Shown here: positions 1 through 8,702 of the stretch, piece after piece
Numbering within the stretch: the first letter of the stretch is position 1
Layout of the letters: each line of letters starts with the position of its first letter
From: Aequorivita antarctica
Lineage (GTDB): Bacteria; Bacteroidota; Bacteroidia; Flavobacteriales; Flavobacteriaceae
NCBI RefSeq assembly: GCF_007997155.1
Contig: NZ_VORT01000001.1
Span: forward strand, 124,001 to 188,000
DNA length: 64,000 bases
Direction: 5' to 3'
Notes under the pieces: model-generated
What the model saw: only the letters and a program-made list of their open reading frames with translations
What the model was told of the DNA's origin: nothing
The model's database searches: none
Translations under genes and position numbers: made by a program

Positions 1-37
1 GTCTGCAAATGTAAAACACTTTGCAAATACAGCAAAA

Positions 38-451
38 CTATTTTTGGTTATTCTCAATTTCTTGACACAACTCTACTAAAACCCCATGTGAAGATTTAGG
101 GTGAAGAAAGGCCACCAGCTTATTATCCGCTCCCTTTTTTGGCACTTCATTCAACAATATAAATCCTTCTTTTTGAAGACGGTTCATCTCAGCTATAATA
201 TCGTTCACCGCAAAAGCAATATGGTGTATTCCTTCACCTCTTTTTTCGATAAACTTCGCGATAGGACTGTCTGGACTAGACGCTTCCAATAACTCAATCT
301 TACTTTCACCACAGCGAAAAAACGAAGTTTCAACGCTCTCACTTTCCACTTTCTCGCTCTTGTAAGGTGGGCTTCCCAGCAATGCTTCATAAATTTTGTT
401 GGCTTCAGAAATGTTCTTTACTGCAATGCCTATGTGCTCGATCTTCTCCAT
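38..451 (-). CDS. mce: Methylmalonyl-CoA epimerase
   Basis: Interconverts (R)- and (S)-methylmalonyl-CoA, linking propionyl-CoA breakdown or formation to succinyl-CoA in the cytoplasm. The 137-residue protein has the vicinal-oxygen-chelate double-repeat fold of the family: IEHIGIAV at residues 4-11 and GIHHIAFAV at 74-82 open the two halves. His6, Glu53, His76/77 and Glu127 (in VLVEL) sit where the family's metal ligands fall. Length is normal for the family. It starts with ATG and is divergent from rbfA, with a perfect TAnnTTTG element upstream. The ligand assignment is by family analogy; the family call is secure. Confidence 0.93.
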   Translation of the reverse strand: MEKIEHIGIAVKNISEANKIYEALLGSPPYKSEKVESESVETSFFRCGESKIELLEASSPDSPIAKFIEKRGEGIHHIAFAVNDIIAEMNRLQKEGFILLNEVPKKGADNKLVAFLHPKSSHGVLVELCQEIENNQK

Positions 452-470
452 AAATTCTTCTTAAATGGTT

Positions 471-478
471 CAAAAATA
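471..478 (-). promoter_or_regulatory. -7 promoter element of mce
   Basis: On the minus strand this reads TATTTTTG, a perfect match to the Bacteroidota -7 consensus TAnnTTTG. It lies about 20 nt before the mce start. A TTG (minus strand of 501-503) lies 22 nt upstream, close to the expected -33 spacing. Confidence 0.6.
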
Positions 479-545
479 CAAACTTAATTCCATTGAATTT
501 CAACAACCTTGTGGCTTCGTTAACATTCCGTACGGTTTTATGTTC

Positions 546-553
546 TATTTTTG
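546..553 (+). promoter_or_regulatory. -7 promoter element of rbfA
   Basis: TATTTTTG matches TAnnTTTG exactly, and only four bases (CACT) separate it from the rbfA ATG at 558. Transcription should start at or next to the A of the start codon, so the mRNA is predicted to be leaderless. The position also rules out the longer reading frame beginning at 465. Confidence 0.6.
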
Positions 554-557
554 CACT

Positions 558-953
558 ATGGTAGAAACTAACAGACAAAAGAAAATAGCCGGCGTTTTGC
601 AGAACGACCTCGCAAATGTGCTTCAAAGTATGCTGCGAGAAGCGGGGCAAATGGGCATTATTATTTCGGTAAGCAAGGTGGGCGTAACCACAGATCTTTC
701 CATTGCGAAGGTTTATGTAAGCGTGTTTCCCGCAGATAAAGCGGAGGCAATAGTTGAGGAGCTTAATAAATTAAAGCCAAACATAAAACATCAAATTGCG
801 CAATTAACAAAACATCAATTGCGTAAAATGCCCGATCTTTCTTTTTATAACGACGATTCTTTGGAATACATTGAAAAGATTGACAAAGCTGTAAAAGGTG
901 AGGAAAATCCACTAAAAAACCCAGATTTACTTCCGAAAAGAAAAAGATCATAA
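558..953 (+). CDS. rbfA: 30S ribosome-binding factor A
   Basis: Assembly factor that binds the 30S subunit and supports late 16S rRNA maturation. The 131-residue protein begins MVETNRQKKIAGVLQ and carries the single KH-like domain (about residues 5-115), with the characteristic N-terminal basic helix, a central VSKVGVTTDLSIAKVYVSVF strand region and a LRKMPDLSFYNDDS segment. The frame stays open upstream to 465, but the ATG at 558 fits family length and is placed directly after a promoter. The next gene starts 1 nt after the stop, so the two are probably co-transcribed. Confidence 0.93.
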   Translation: MVETNRQKKIAGVLQNDLANVLQSMLREAGQMGIIISVSKVGVTTDLSIAKVYVSVFPADKAEAIVEELNKLKPNIKHQIAQLTKHQLRKMPDLSFYNDDSLEYIEKIDKAVKGEENPLKNPDLLPKRKRS

Positions 954-954
954 C

Positions 955-2160
955 TTGAATTTTTCGCTCTACATAGCCAAGCGGTATTTATTTTCAAAAA
1001 GCAGTAACAATGCCATCAACATTATTACTGGTATTGCGGCAGTTGGTGTGGTAGTAGGCGCGATGTCTTTGTTTATAGTACTTTCAGGGTTTTCTGGTTT
1101 GAAAGATTTCAGTCTTCAGTTTACAGATGAATTTGACAGCGACCTAAAAATCCTTCCCGAAAGCGGAAAAACAATTGCTTTTTCAGAAGCACAAAGGACG
1201 CAACTGAAAAACATTGAAGGGATTCAAAATTTTTCAGAAATAATTGAGGAACGTGTTTTTCTTCACTACAAAGGAAAAAACCATATCGCCTACATAAAAG
1301 GAGTGGATTCGCTCTACGGAAAAGTGACCCAACTGGACAGTATTATGTATTTTGGAGAATGGTTCACCCCTGATGAGCATCAAGTGGTCGTTGGCCTTTC
1401 TACCATTGCAAAACTTTCTATGGGCGTGAATGATTACGGTGCTCCATTGGAAATTTACGTTCCAAAACCGGGAACGGGACAGCTAAATGCGCTTGACCCA
1501 TCCGATGCTTTCCGCAAAGAAAGTGTAGTGGTTTCTGGGGTCTATCAAGTAAATGAAGATTTGGATACAAAGTATGTTTTTTCCGATTTGGACTTTGCCC
1601 GAAACCTACTTTCGTTGGATAGCACAAAAATTTCTTCCATTGAAATGAAATTGTTGCCAACCGCTTCCGAAGAAAATGTGCGCAGCGAAATAGAAAATAT
1701 TTTTCCGTCGGGAATTCTTATTAAGAATCGAATCCAACAAAACGATGCGCTCTATAAAATGTTGAATACCGAAAATATTGCTGTTTATTTAATCTTCACC
1801 TTGGTTTTGATTATTGCACTTTTCAATGTGATCGGCTCTATAATTATGATGGTTTTAGACAAGCGAAAAAACATAAAAACACTCTATAATATGGGTGCTT
1901 CGCTACCTGAAATACGTCGTATCTTTTTCTTGCAAGGAACACTAATGACCGTGCTTGGAGGCCTATTAGGAATTTTCTTAGGAGTCCTTGCTGTACTGGC
2001 CCAACTGAAATTTGAGTTTGTGGCCATAACAAGTACCCTGCCCTATCCCGTAAAACTGAAATTTATAAACATTGTGGTTGTTTTTGTTACAATAAGTGTT
2101 TTGGGAATTATCGCTTCACGGATTGCTTCGAGCAGAGTTAGGGAGAAGCTGTTGGTTTAA
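955..2160 (+). CDS. FtsX/LolE-type ABC transporter permease
   Basis: Inner-membrane permease of the FtsX-like superfamily. By family it resembles the LolC/LolE lipoprotein-releasing permeases, which extract lipoproteins from the inner membrane together with an ATPase. The 401 residues show the expected layout: one N-terminal membrane segment (about 20-45), a large periplasmic domain (about 50-270), then three C-terminal membrane segments (about 277-300, 325-350, 365-390) with the conserved KRKNIKTLYNMGA loop. It starts with TTG 1 nt after the rbfA stop. No ATPase gene is adjacent, so the partner must be encoded elsewhere. Exact substrate is inferred only from family. Confidence 0.85.
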   Translation: MNFSLYIAKRYLFSKSSNNAINIITGIAAVGVVVGAMSLFIVLSGFSGLKDFSLQFTDEFDSDLKILPESGKTIAFSEAQRTQLKNIEGIQNFSEIIEERVFLHYKGKNHIAYIKGVDSLYGKVTQLDSIMYFGEWFTPDEHQVVVGLSTIAKLSMGVNDYGAPLEIYVPKPGTGQLNALDPSDAFRKESVVVSGVYQVNEDLDTKYVFSDLDFARNLLSLDSTKISSIEMKLLPTASEENVRSEIENIFPSGILIKNRIQQNDALYKMLNTENIAVYLIFTLVLIIALFNVIGSIIMMVLDKRKNIKTLYNMGASLPEIRRIFFLQGTLMTVLGGLLGIFLGVLAVLAQLKFEFVAITSTLPYPVKLKFINIVVVFVTISVLGIIASRIASSRVREKLLV

Positions 2161-2199
2161 TCTGAAAAGCACGCTGCCTTTAATTTGTATGGTGCGTAT

Positions 2200-2856
2200 T
2201 CAAATAATCAGGTATTCTGGATCTGCTCCCAAACTTATCAAGGCGTCACAAATCTCTTCCGTAAATTTTTGAGGACCGCAGACATAAAAACGAGAGTTAA
2301 AATCCCCAATGGTCTCTATAAGGAATTTACGATCAATTCTGCGCTCTCGAAAACCAATCACTCCTTCCTGGGTGAATACATTTCTATAGGCTGGCCCCAA
2401 CATCTTTGTCAATTCATCGTGCAAAATGATGTCTTCCTTGGTTTTATTTGAATACAAAAGCGCCAGATTTCGCAGATTTCCACTCTCGAAAAGCGCCCTA
2501 AAGATTGCAATAAAGGGGGTAATACCTGTGCCGCCAGCAATGAAGATGCCTGGGCCTTTATATTGGATTGTTCCATATACATCGTGAAGTAATAGCTCGG
2601 CGCCTGTATTGAGCTTGCCCAGTTGCGCCGTCACGCCTTCGTGATCCTCGTATATTTTGATTATAAATTCAAGATGATCCCAATGTTGTAATGAAGTAAA
2701 GGTGAACGGCCGAATCTGATCCTCCCAGCCTTTTTGATCGATAGATATCTGTGCCGATTGTCCAGGAGTGTATTCAAAGCCTTTAGGCTTTTCTAGCACA
2801 AAGCGCTTTACGTTATGGGTAATAAAATGGGTGTTGAGTATCTTGAGCCTCTGCAT
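2200..2856 (-). CDS. FAD/NAD(P)-binding ferredoxin-reductase-type oxidoreductase
   Basis: A 218-residue flavoprotein of the ferredoxin-NADP+ reductase superfamily. The N-terminal barrel carries the FAD-binding RPFTFTS motif (residues 49-55). The nucleotide domain has GGTGITPF (108-115) and the late YVCGPQ motif (191-196). There is no fused 2Fe-2S or globin domain, so it must pass electrons to or from a separate partner. Substrate cannot be deduced. It lies between two unrelated genes and is probably transcribed alone. Confidence 0.85.
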   Translation of the reverse strand: MQRLKILNTHFITHNVKRFVLEKPKGFEYTPGQSAQISIDQKGWEDQIRPFTFTSLQHWDHLEFIIKIYEDHEGVTAQLGKLNTGAELLLHDVYGTIQYKGPGIFIAGGTGITPFIAIFRALFESGNLRNLALLYSNKTKEDIILHDELTKMLGPAYRNVFTQEGVIGFRERRIDRKFLIETIGDFNSRFYVCGPQKFTEEICDALISLGADPEYLII

Positions 2857-2924
2857 TATGATAGTTTGAGCTTCAAAGATAAAAAGGATTTATAGATAAA
2901 AGACACTTAAAATTCATAATCCAT

Positions 2925-3917
2925 TTAAGCAAATTCATAATCTGCAAATACCTGTAAAACCTCATCAAAAGCCTCAAAAACAGAAGCAGAATCATCGCTG
3001 GTTACCATTTTCATTCGGTATTCCTTAAAGTTTGGAATGCCCTTAAAATAGTTGGTATAATGACGACGGGTTTCAAAAACACCCAGGGTTTCACCTTTCC
3101 AATCTATCGCCATTTGCAGGTGGCGTTTGGCGGCATCAACGCGTTCCAACATTGATGGGGGCGGCAAGTGTTCTCCTGTTTTAAAAAAGTGCTTTACTTC
3201 CTTAAAAAACCACGGATAGCCAATACTTGCACGGCCTATCATTGCGCCATCCAAACCGTATTTATCGCGCATTTCCATCGCTTTTTCAGGAGTATCCACA
3301 TCGCCATTTCCAAAGATGGGAATGTGCATTCGCGGGTTGTTTTTTACTTCAGCTATAGGTTTCCAGTCAGCGTCGCCTTTATACATTTGCGCACGCGTAC
3401 GACCGTGAATGGATAGGGCTTGGCAACCCACATCCTGCAAACGTTCCGCAACTTCCAAAATTTTTATAGAATCGTGATCCCAGCCCAATCGGGTCTTTAC
3501 GGTAATCGGAAGTTTGGTGTGCTTTACCATTGCTTCGGTAAGGCTTACCATTAAATCTATATCTTTCAATATTCCTGCCCCAGCACCTTTTGAAACCACT
3601 TTTTTTACGGGACAGCCAAAGTTGATGTCAATAATATCTGGCCCACTAGCTTCAACAATTTCAACACTGCGCAGCATAGATTCCAAAACAGCACCAAAAA
3701 TCTGGATACCCACCGGACGTTCTTTTTCGTAAATATCCAATTTCATCACACTTTTGGCGGCATCGCGAATAAGCCCTTCTGAAGAGATAAATTCAGTGAA
3801 AACTACATCAGCACCCTGCTCTTTGCAAAGTGCGCGGAACGGCGGGTCGCTAACGTCTTCCATCGGCGCGAGCAGCAGTGGAAAGTCTGGTAGTTGTATG
3901 TTTCCTATTTTTGGCAA
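2925..3917 (-). CDS. dusB: tRNA-dihydrouridine synthase
   Basis: Flavin-dependent enzyme that reduces uridine to dihydrouridine in the D-loop of tRNAs. The 330-residue TIM-barrel protein opens with the family signature LLLAPMEDVSDPPFR (14-28) and has the catalytic cysteine in NFGCPVKKV (Cys102), the KTRLGWD motif, SIHGRTR and GNGDV. The most similar group is DusB-like. The start codon appears to be TTG at 3915-3917: the protein matches family N-termini from the first residue and no upstream ATG fits. A TACTTTTG -7 element lies 20 nt upstream. Confidence 0.9.
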   Translation of the reverse strand: MPKIGNIQLPDFPLLLAPMEDVSDPPFRALCKEQGADVVFTEFISSEGLIRDAAKSVMKLDIYEKERPVGIQIFGAVLESMLRSVEIVEASGPDIIDINFGCPVKKVVSKGAGAGILKDIDLMVSLTEAMVKHTKLPITVKTRLGWDHDSIKILEVAERLQDVGCQALSIHGRTRAQMYKGDADWKPIAEVKNNPRMHIPIFGNGDVDTPEKAMEMRDKYGLDGAMIGRASIGYPWFFKEVKHFFKTGEHLPPPSMLERVDAAKRHLQMAIDWKGETLGVFETRRHYTNYFKGIPNFKEYRMKMVTSDDSASVFEAFDEVLQVFADYEFA

Positions 3918-3936
3918 TTTTTTCGTTTTGGAACTG

Positions 3937-3944
3937 CAAAAGTA
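3937..3944 (-). promoter_or_regulatory. -7 promoter element of dusB
   Basis: The minus strand reads TACTTTTG, a perfect TAnnTTTG. It sits 20 nt upstream of the TTG start and supports that start choice. Confidence 0.5.
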
Positions 3945-3996
3945 GTAAATATCAAGAGAATGTGTTTTGAAAAGATTTTAGCAGAAGTAAACGAAG

Positions 3997-6414
3997 TTAA
4001 TTACCCTCCAACCTATCGCCTTCGTCAGTTTTTATTTGTTTGCTGTTGTCGTGAAGACGGGCATTTCCGAAGTTATATTTGAAACCCACACGTAACAACC
4101 TGTATTCCAAATTTGCATAATAATGATTGTCCTGATTGTAATAACGCGTTGTTGAGGCCATATCCTTCAATGTATCAAAAATATCATCCACGCCTAAAGT
4201 CAAGCTTGCTCGTTTATTCCAGAGTTCTTTTCTGAAAGAAATATTTACAAAACTCTGATTTTTGAAATATCGGTTTCCAAAGACAAAATTTGAAATATAT
4301 TTTCCAGTTAGATCCGCCGTAAAAGTACGGTCTTTAGATAGTGTAAAATGGTTGGTAAGAAATAGATATTGTCCAAAAGTGTCATTAGTGTATTTTTCCT
4401 CAACACTTTGTAACGCATAAAATTCATTGGCCAAATAAAAAGTAGAAGTGTTAAAATGCAACCACCACCATGAGTTGAGTGAATTAAAGTAAGTAACATC
4501 AAAAGCATATTGATAACTTTTGATCAAATTAGCATCAATTCTTTCTAGCGTGCTATTGTTATTATTTTGAAATGTGAGCGCGTCCAAACTGTTTTCAAAA
4601 TTTTCATAATATAGTTCAAAAAACAATTTGCCTTTGTGATCAATGGTCAAGGTAATTTTGTCTTGAATTGCTGGGTCCAAATTTGGGTTACCCGTATTAA
4701 AGTCGCGTTCAGTAATGAAATATTTGAATGGATTCAAACTTTGATAACGAGGACGCTCAATACTTCTGCTATAACTTAGCCCAATGCCATTGTTCTCATT
4801 TAGAATATGGTGAAAAGATGCCGAAGGGAAAAGATCAAAATACTGTTGGCTATTCACTTGTCCTAAACTGCGAGAGTCGCCTTCCACATCAGTATATTCC
4901 CCGCGAAGACCTGCCGTAATGCTCCATTTTTCCCAAGATCTTTCAAAGTTTATGTATTCTGCGTAAATGTTTTCTTTGTATTTGAAATTATCAGACAATG
5001 CATTATTGAAGATATTTGTATTATTTTCAATATTGAAAAAATCCTGCATGCTTTCCGTGTTTACGTTGCTGTACTTGAGGCCAGCTTCAAAAGTACCGCC
5101 CCAAAGTGCAGTTGAAACATCAGCTTGGCCAGTAAAAATATTGCTCTTCTGTTCTGAATTTGTGTAAAAACTATTATTTCTTAAAAAATCACCATTTACT
5201 AAAAAATAACTAGAGCTGACATTTTGATCTTGCACATTATCATAATAAATATAATTCGTTGAAGCAGAAAAGGTAGCTCCTTTTTCATTCAGTTTTCTGT
5301 TGTAATCCAACGCAAAAGTGAGGTTGTTTTTTTCATAGTTTACGTAACTTAATGTGGTTATAGTTGAATCCACTTGAATTTGTGGATTATAAATCAAAGA
5401 ATTTCCGTTATTACTATAGCCAACGTTCGGTGTAACGGATATATTCGAAGTAATACTGAGTGAATTTTTTTCGTTCAGCGTAAAATCTAATGCAATATTT
5501 CCGTTGTGGTTTTCATACTCCGTAGTTCGGTCAAACTTTGTTTCCCATATAGATTTTGTAGAAACCTCATCTGGTAGAAAAAACCTGATATAGCTATCAT
5601 CTTCCTTATATTCCTTTCTTTTTCCGAAGGTATAACTGGCGTAAACATTCAACCAATTGTTTTTGTAAAAATGGGAAGTACCAAATTTGTATTTTGGGTA
5701 AATACCTTGTTCATAAGTTGCATCTACTGAACCTTTGTACCCTATAGAAATAGCTTTGGAGGTAACAATATTCAGCACAGTGCCCGCATCGGCATCATAT
5801 TTTGCAGAAGGGTTTGTAATAACCTCAATGGATTTTATGTAAGCGGCATCCATATTTTCCAATAGCGAAGCCACTTCTGAAGAAGATAGATAGACCCTTT
5901 TGTCATTGATATAAATTATAGGTGAAGAAAACTTCACTTGAATATCCTCTCCAATTACAACAACACCGGGAGTTTTTTTAAGAAGATCTATTGTGCTCCC
6001 TACAGAAAAAGAAGTGTTTTCAACATTGAAAATCAATTTCCCCGGGCTCTTTTTGACAGTTGGTAGTTTTGCAGTAACAACCGTTTCATCTAGCATTTCA
6101 GGGTTTTCTTTTAGAATGATGCTACCCAAATTTTTATTTGAAGAAAGGTCGACAGTTTCAAAATAATTCTCAAAACCTATATAACTGAAATTAAGTCTGT
6201 AGCTTCCGGCCTCCAAACCTTTCACAATAAAAAATCCGTCTTCGTCTGTAGTGGTCCCTTTGGAAGGGGTTTCTGATTCGGTTTCATAGACCAGCACATT
6301 TACAAAAGACAATGGAGAATTTACTGCATTAGTTACCTTCCCAGAAACTGAATAGTCCTGCGCCATCAAAACACCGCCTTGAAGGCAGCACAAAAACATA
6401 AAAAGTTTTGTCAT
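3997..6414 (-). CDS. TonB-receptor-type outer membrane beta-barrel protein
   Basis: Outer-membrane protein of about 805 residues. From the ATG at 6414 it has a signal peptide (MTKLFMFLCCLQGGVLMAQ), a carboxypeptidase-regulatory-like beta-sandwich (about 20-105), a plug-like domain (about 115-215, with KKTPGVVVIGED and a conserved INDKRV) and a long barrel domain that is characteristic of the Bacteroidota outer-membrane barrel family related to TonB-dependent receptors. The barrel ends in a shortened aromatic strand, and a charged tail of about 20 residues follows. The frame can be extended to a GTG at 6441, but the signal peptide fits the ATG. No SusD-like partner is adjacent, so it is not a standard glycan-uptake pair. 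Ligand unknown. Confidence 0.85.
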   Translation of the reverse strand: MTKLFMFLCCLQGGVLMAQDYSVSGKVTNAVNSPLSFVNVLVYETESETPSKGTTTDEDGFFIVKGLEAGSYRLNFSYIGFENYFETVDLSSNKNLGSIILKENPEMLDETVVTAKLPTVKKSPGKLIFNVENTSFSVGSTIDLLKKTPGVVVIGEDIQVKFSSPIIYINDKRVYLSSSEVASLLENMDAAYIKSIEVITNPSAKYDADAGTVLNIVTSKAISIGYKGSVDATYEQGIYPKYKFGTSHFYKNNWLNVYASYTFGKRKEYKEDDSYIRFFLPDEVSTKSIWETKFDRTTEYENHNGNIALDFTLNEKNSLSITSNISVTPNVGYSNNGNSLIYNPQIQVDSTITTLSYVNYEKNNLTFALDYNRKLNEKGATFSASTNYIYYDNVQDQNVSSSYFLVNGDFLRNNSFYTNSEQKSNIFTGQADVSTALWGGTFEAGLKYSNVNTESMQDFFNIENNTNIFNNALSDNFKYKENIYAEYINFERSWEKWSITAGLRGEYTDVEGDSRSLGQVNSQQYFDLFPSASFHHILNENNGIGLSYSRSIERPRYQSLNPFKYFITERDFNTGNPNLDPAIQDKITLTIDHKGKLFFELYYENFENSLDALTFQNNNNSTLERIDANLIKSYQYAFDVTYFNSLNSWWWLHFNTSTFYLANEFYALQSVEEKYTNDTFGQYLFLTNHFTLSKDRTFTADLTGKYISNFVFGNRYFKNQSFVNISFRKELWNKRASLTLGVDDIFDTLKDMASTTRYYNQDNHYYANLEYRLLRVGFKYNFGNARLHDNSKQIKTDEGDRLEGN

Positions 6415-6595
6415 GACATAAGTAGATATCTGGGGCGACACCCGTTACTATGATTTTTCTGGGGAGAAAACTTGTTTACTTAGTTGAAATACAGCTATGC
6501 ACTACAAATATGTTAAAAATATATTAAACAAAAACATTCATGAAGCATAAATTTTAAGTGTTTTAATCAAAATATATATAATCACTCTTTTAATC

Positions 6596-6603
6596 TATAT
6601 TTG
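6596..6603 (+). promoter_or_regulatory. -7 promoter element of lepA
   Basis: TATATTTG, a perfect TAnnTTTG, lies 28 nt before the lepA ATG, in the very AT-rich region between lepA and the divergent outer-membrane gene. I see no clear -33 TTG. Confidence 0.5.
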
Positions 6604-6631
6604 CAGCCTATAGCACGAGAAGGAATTTTTT

Positions 6632-8428
6632 ATGAAGAACATTCGCAATTTTTGTATAATCGCCCATATTGACCACGGAAAAAGCACCTTGGCAGATCGA
6701 CTTTTGGAAGCCACTGGTACCGTGACCGATCGCGAAAAACAGGACCAATTGCTTGACAATATGGACTTGGAACGCGAACGCGGTATTACCATTAAGAGCC
6801 ATGCCATTCAGATGGAATATGTTTATAAAGGCGAAAATTATATTCTGAACTTAATTGATACTCCCGGCCACGTGGATTTCTCTTATGAAGTTTCCCGATC
6901 CATCGCTGCTTGTGAAGGAGCTTTATTAATAGTGGATGCTGCACAAAGCATTCAGGCACAGACCATCTCCAACCTGTATTTAGCTTTGGAAAATGATTTG
7001 GAAATAATTCCAGTACTCAACAAAGTAGATCTTCCTTCTGCAAATGTTGAGGAAGTGACCGATGATATTGTAGACCTTTTAGGTTGCAAAGCCGAAGAAG
7101 TAATTCCCGCAAGTGCAAAAACTGGACTTGGTATTGACGAAATATTGAGCGCTATTATTGAACGCATTCCGCCACCAAAAGGCAATCCTGACGAGTCATT
7201 ACAAGCTTTGATTTTTGATTCTGTTTACAATCCTTTCCGTGGTGTTGAAACCTATTTTAGGGTCTTAAATGGCGAAATACGCAAAGGACAGCACATTAAA
7301 TTTATGGCTACCGGAAAAAGTTATTTCGCAGACGAAGTGGGAACTTTGAGATTGAAACAGTTTCCAAGAGATGTAATTAAAACTGGCGATGTAGGTTACT
7401 TAATCACCGGTATAAAAGAAGCAAAAGAAGTAAAGGTTGGCGATACCATTACAGATTCCAAAAGTCCAACTGTCAATATGATTGCAGGTTTTGAAGATGT
7501 GAAGCCTATGGTTTTTGCAGGAATCTACCCCGTTGATACTGAAGATTACGAAGAGTTGCGAAACTCTATGGAAAAACTGCAGCTGAATGATGCTTCCCTA
7601 GTTTTCGTACCAGAAAGCTCCATGGCCCTTGGGTTCGGTTTCCGTTGTGGGTTTTTGGGAATGCTTCACTTAGAAATTATTCAGGAAAGACTGGAAAGAG
7701 AGTTTGATATGACGGTAATCACAACCGTCCCAAACGTTTCTTATCACGCCTTTTCCAATAAAGATCCCGAAACACCAATTTTGGTGAATAATCCATCCGA
7801 TTTGCCGGATCCTTCAAAACTCAACCGTGTTGAAGAACCCTATATAAAAGCTACGATTATAACAAAATCTGACTTCGTTGGCTCCGTAATGTCACTTTGT
7901 ATTGAAAAAAGAGGTGAAATTACCAATCAAACATACTTGACAACCGAAAGGGTAGAACTTACTTTTGATATGCCTTTGGCAGAAATTGTTTTCGACTTTT
8001 ATGACAGATTGAAAACTGTTTCAAAAGGATACGCATCGTTTGATTATTCACCAATTGGGTTGAGAATGTCACATCTTGTAAAAGTGGATGTTCTTTTGAA
8101 TGGAAATATTGTAGATGCACTTTCGGCCTTACTTCACAGAGATAATGCATATGATATTGGGAAGAAAATCTGCGAAAAACTTCGCCAGCTTATTCCGCGG
8201 CAGCAATTTGATATTCCAATCCAAGCGGCCATCGGTGCAAAAATCATTGCACGTGAAACTGTGAAAGCACTTCGGAAAGATGTTACTGCAAAATGTTACG
8301 GGGGTGATATTTCGCGTAAGCGTAAACTTTTGGAAAAACAGAAAAAAGGTAAAAAGCGTATGCGCCAAGTAGGTAATGTTGAAATTCCGCAGGAAGCTTT
8401 TATGGCGGTACTTAAGCTAAACGATTAA
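6632..8428 (+). CDS. lepA: Elongation factor 4 (LepA)
   Basis: Ribosome-associated GTPase that can back-translocate or remodel stalled ribosomes. The 598-residue length is standard. GTPase motifs are intact: G1 AHIDHGKS (11-18), G3 DTPGH (76-80), G4 NKVD (130-133). The rest follows the EF-4 order of domain II, the two EF-G-like domains, and the lysine-rich C-terminal domain ([16 protein letters not shown]). Transcribed alone; it converges with the following small lipoprotein gene with 9 nt between stops. Confidence 0.96.
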   Translation: MKNIRNFCIIAHIDHGKSTLADRLLEATGTVTDREKQDQLLDNMDLERERGITIKSHAIQMEYVYKGENYILNLIDTPGHVDFSYEVSRSIAACEGALLIVDAAQSIQAQTISNLYLALENDLEIIPVLNKVDLPSANVEEVTDDIVDLLGCKAEEVIPASAKTGLGIDEILSAIIERIPPPKGNPDESLQALIFDSVYNPFRGVETYFRVLNGEIRKGQHIKFMATGKSYFADEVGTLRLKQFPRDVIKTGDVGYLITGIKEAKEVKVGDTITDSKSPTVNMIAGFEDVKPMVFAGIYPVDTEDYEELRNSMEKLQLNDASLVFVPESSMALGFGFRCGFLGMLHLEIIQERLEREFDMTVITTVPNVSYHAFSNKDPETPILVNNPSDLPDPSKLNRVEEPYIKATIITKSDFVGSVMSLCIEKRGEITNQTYLTTERVELTFDMPLAEIVFDFYDRLKTVSKGYASFDYSPIGLRMSHLVKVDVLLNGNIVDALSALLHRDNAYDIGKKICEKLRQLIPRQQFDIPIQAAIGAKIIARETVKALRKDVTAKCYGGDISRKRKLLEKQKKGKKRMRQVGNVEIPQEAFMAVLKLND

Positions 8429-8437
8429 GTTTATGCC

Positions 8438-8668
8438 TTAATTTCCGCAGCTCGCCCCTGCTTGTTCCAATCCAGAAATATATGTATCATAAGGCGTGCC
8501 AGTGTCCTGCCCGTTAACCGATGCATTCCCATCATTCTCTTTGCAGACCTGAAAATCAGATGTTTCGGGTGAAGAGCAGGTGGTGCAACTGATACCCTCA
8601 TCTTTTTTACAGGAAAAAATTGATAGGCTGCAAGCTATTGCAATAATTAAAGAAGTCTTTTTCATCAA
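8438..8668 (-). CDS. Small Cys-rich lipoprotein, unknown function
   Basis: A 76-residue protein with a lipoprotein signal peptide: a lysine start, a hydrophobic stretch and a lipobox-like IFSC at about residues 17-20. The remaining 56 residues include a CTTC motif, another single Cys and a C-terminal Cys, and are acidic and Asn/Gly-rich. I do not recognise a family. The predicted location is a membrane anchor facing the periplasm or surface. The CxxC pair could bind metal or form a disulfide; this is speculation. Confidence 0.7.
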   Translation of the reverse strand: MMKKTSLIIAIACSLSIFSCKKDEGISCTTCSSPETSDFQVCKENDGNASVNGQDTGTPYDTYISGLEQAGASCGN

Positions 8669-8702
8669 AAACGGTTTTTATCAAAACGATAATATTGCAC
8701 AA

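Noticed and set aside
465-557. N-terminal extension of RbfA by 31 residues
   Set aside because: The stretch contains the promoter element; the extension has no similarity to RbfA and the ATG at 558 fits.
8248-8263. CATTGCACGTGAAACT in lepA as a parS site
   Set aside because: Three mismatches in fixed positions and encodes a conserved LepA segment.
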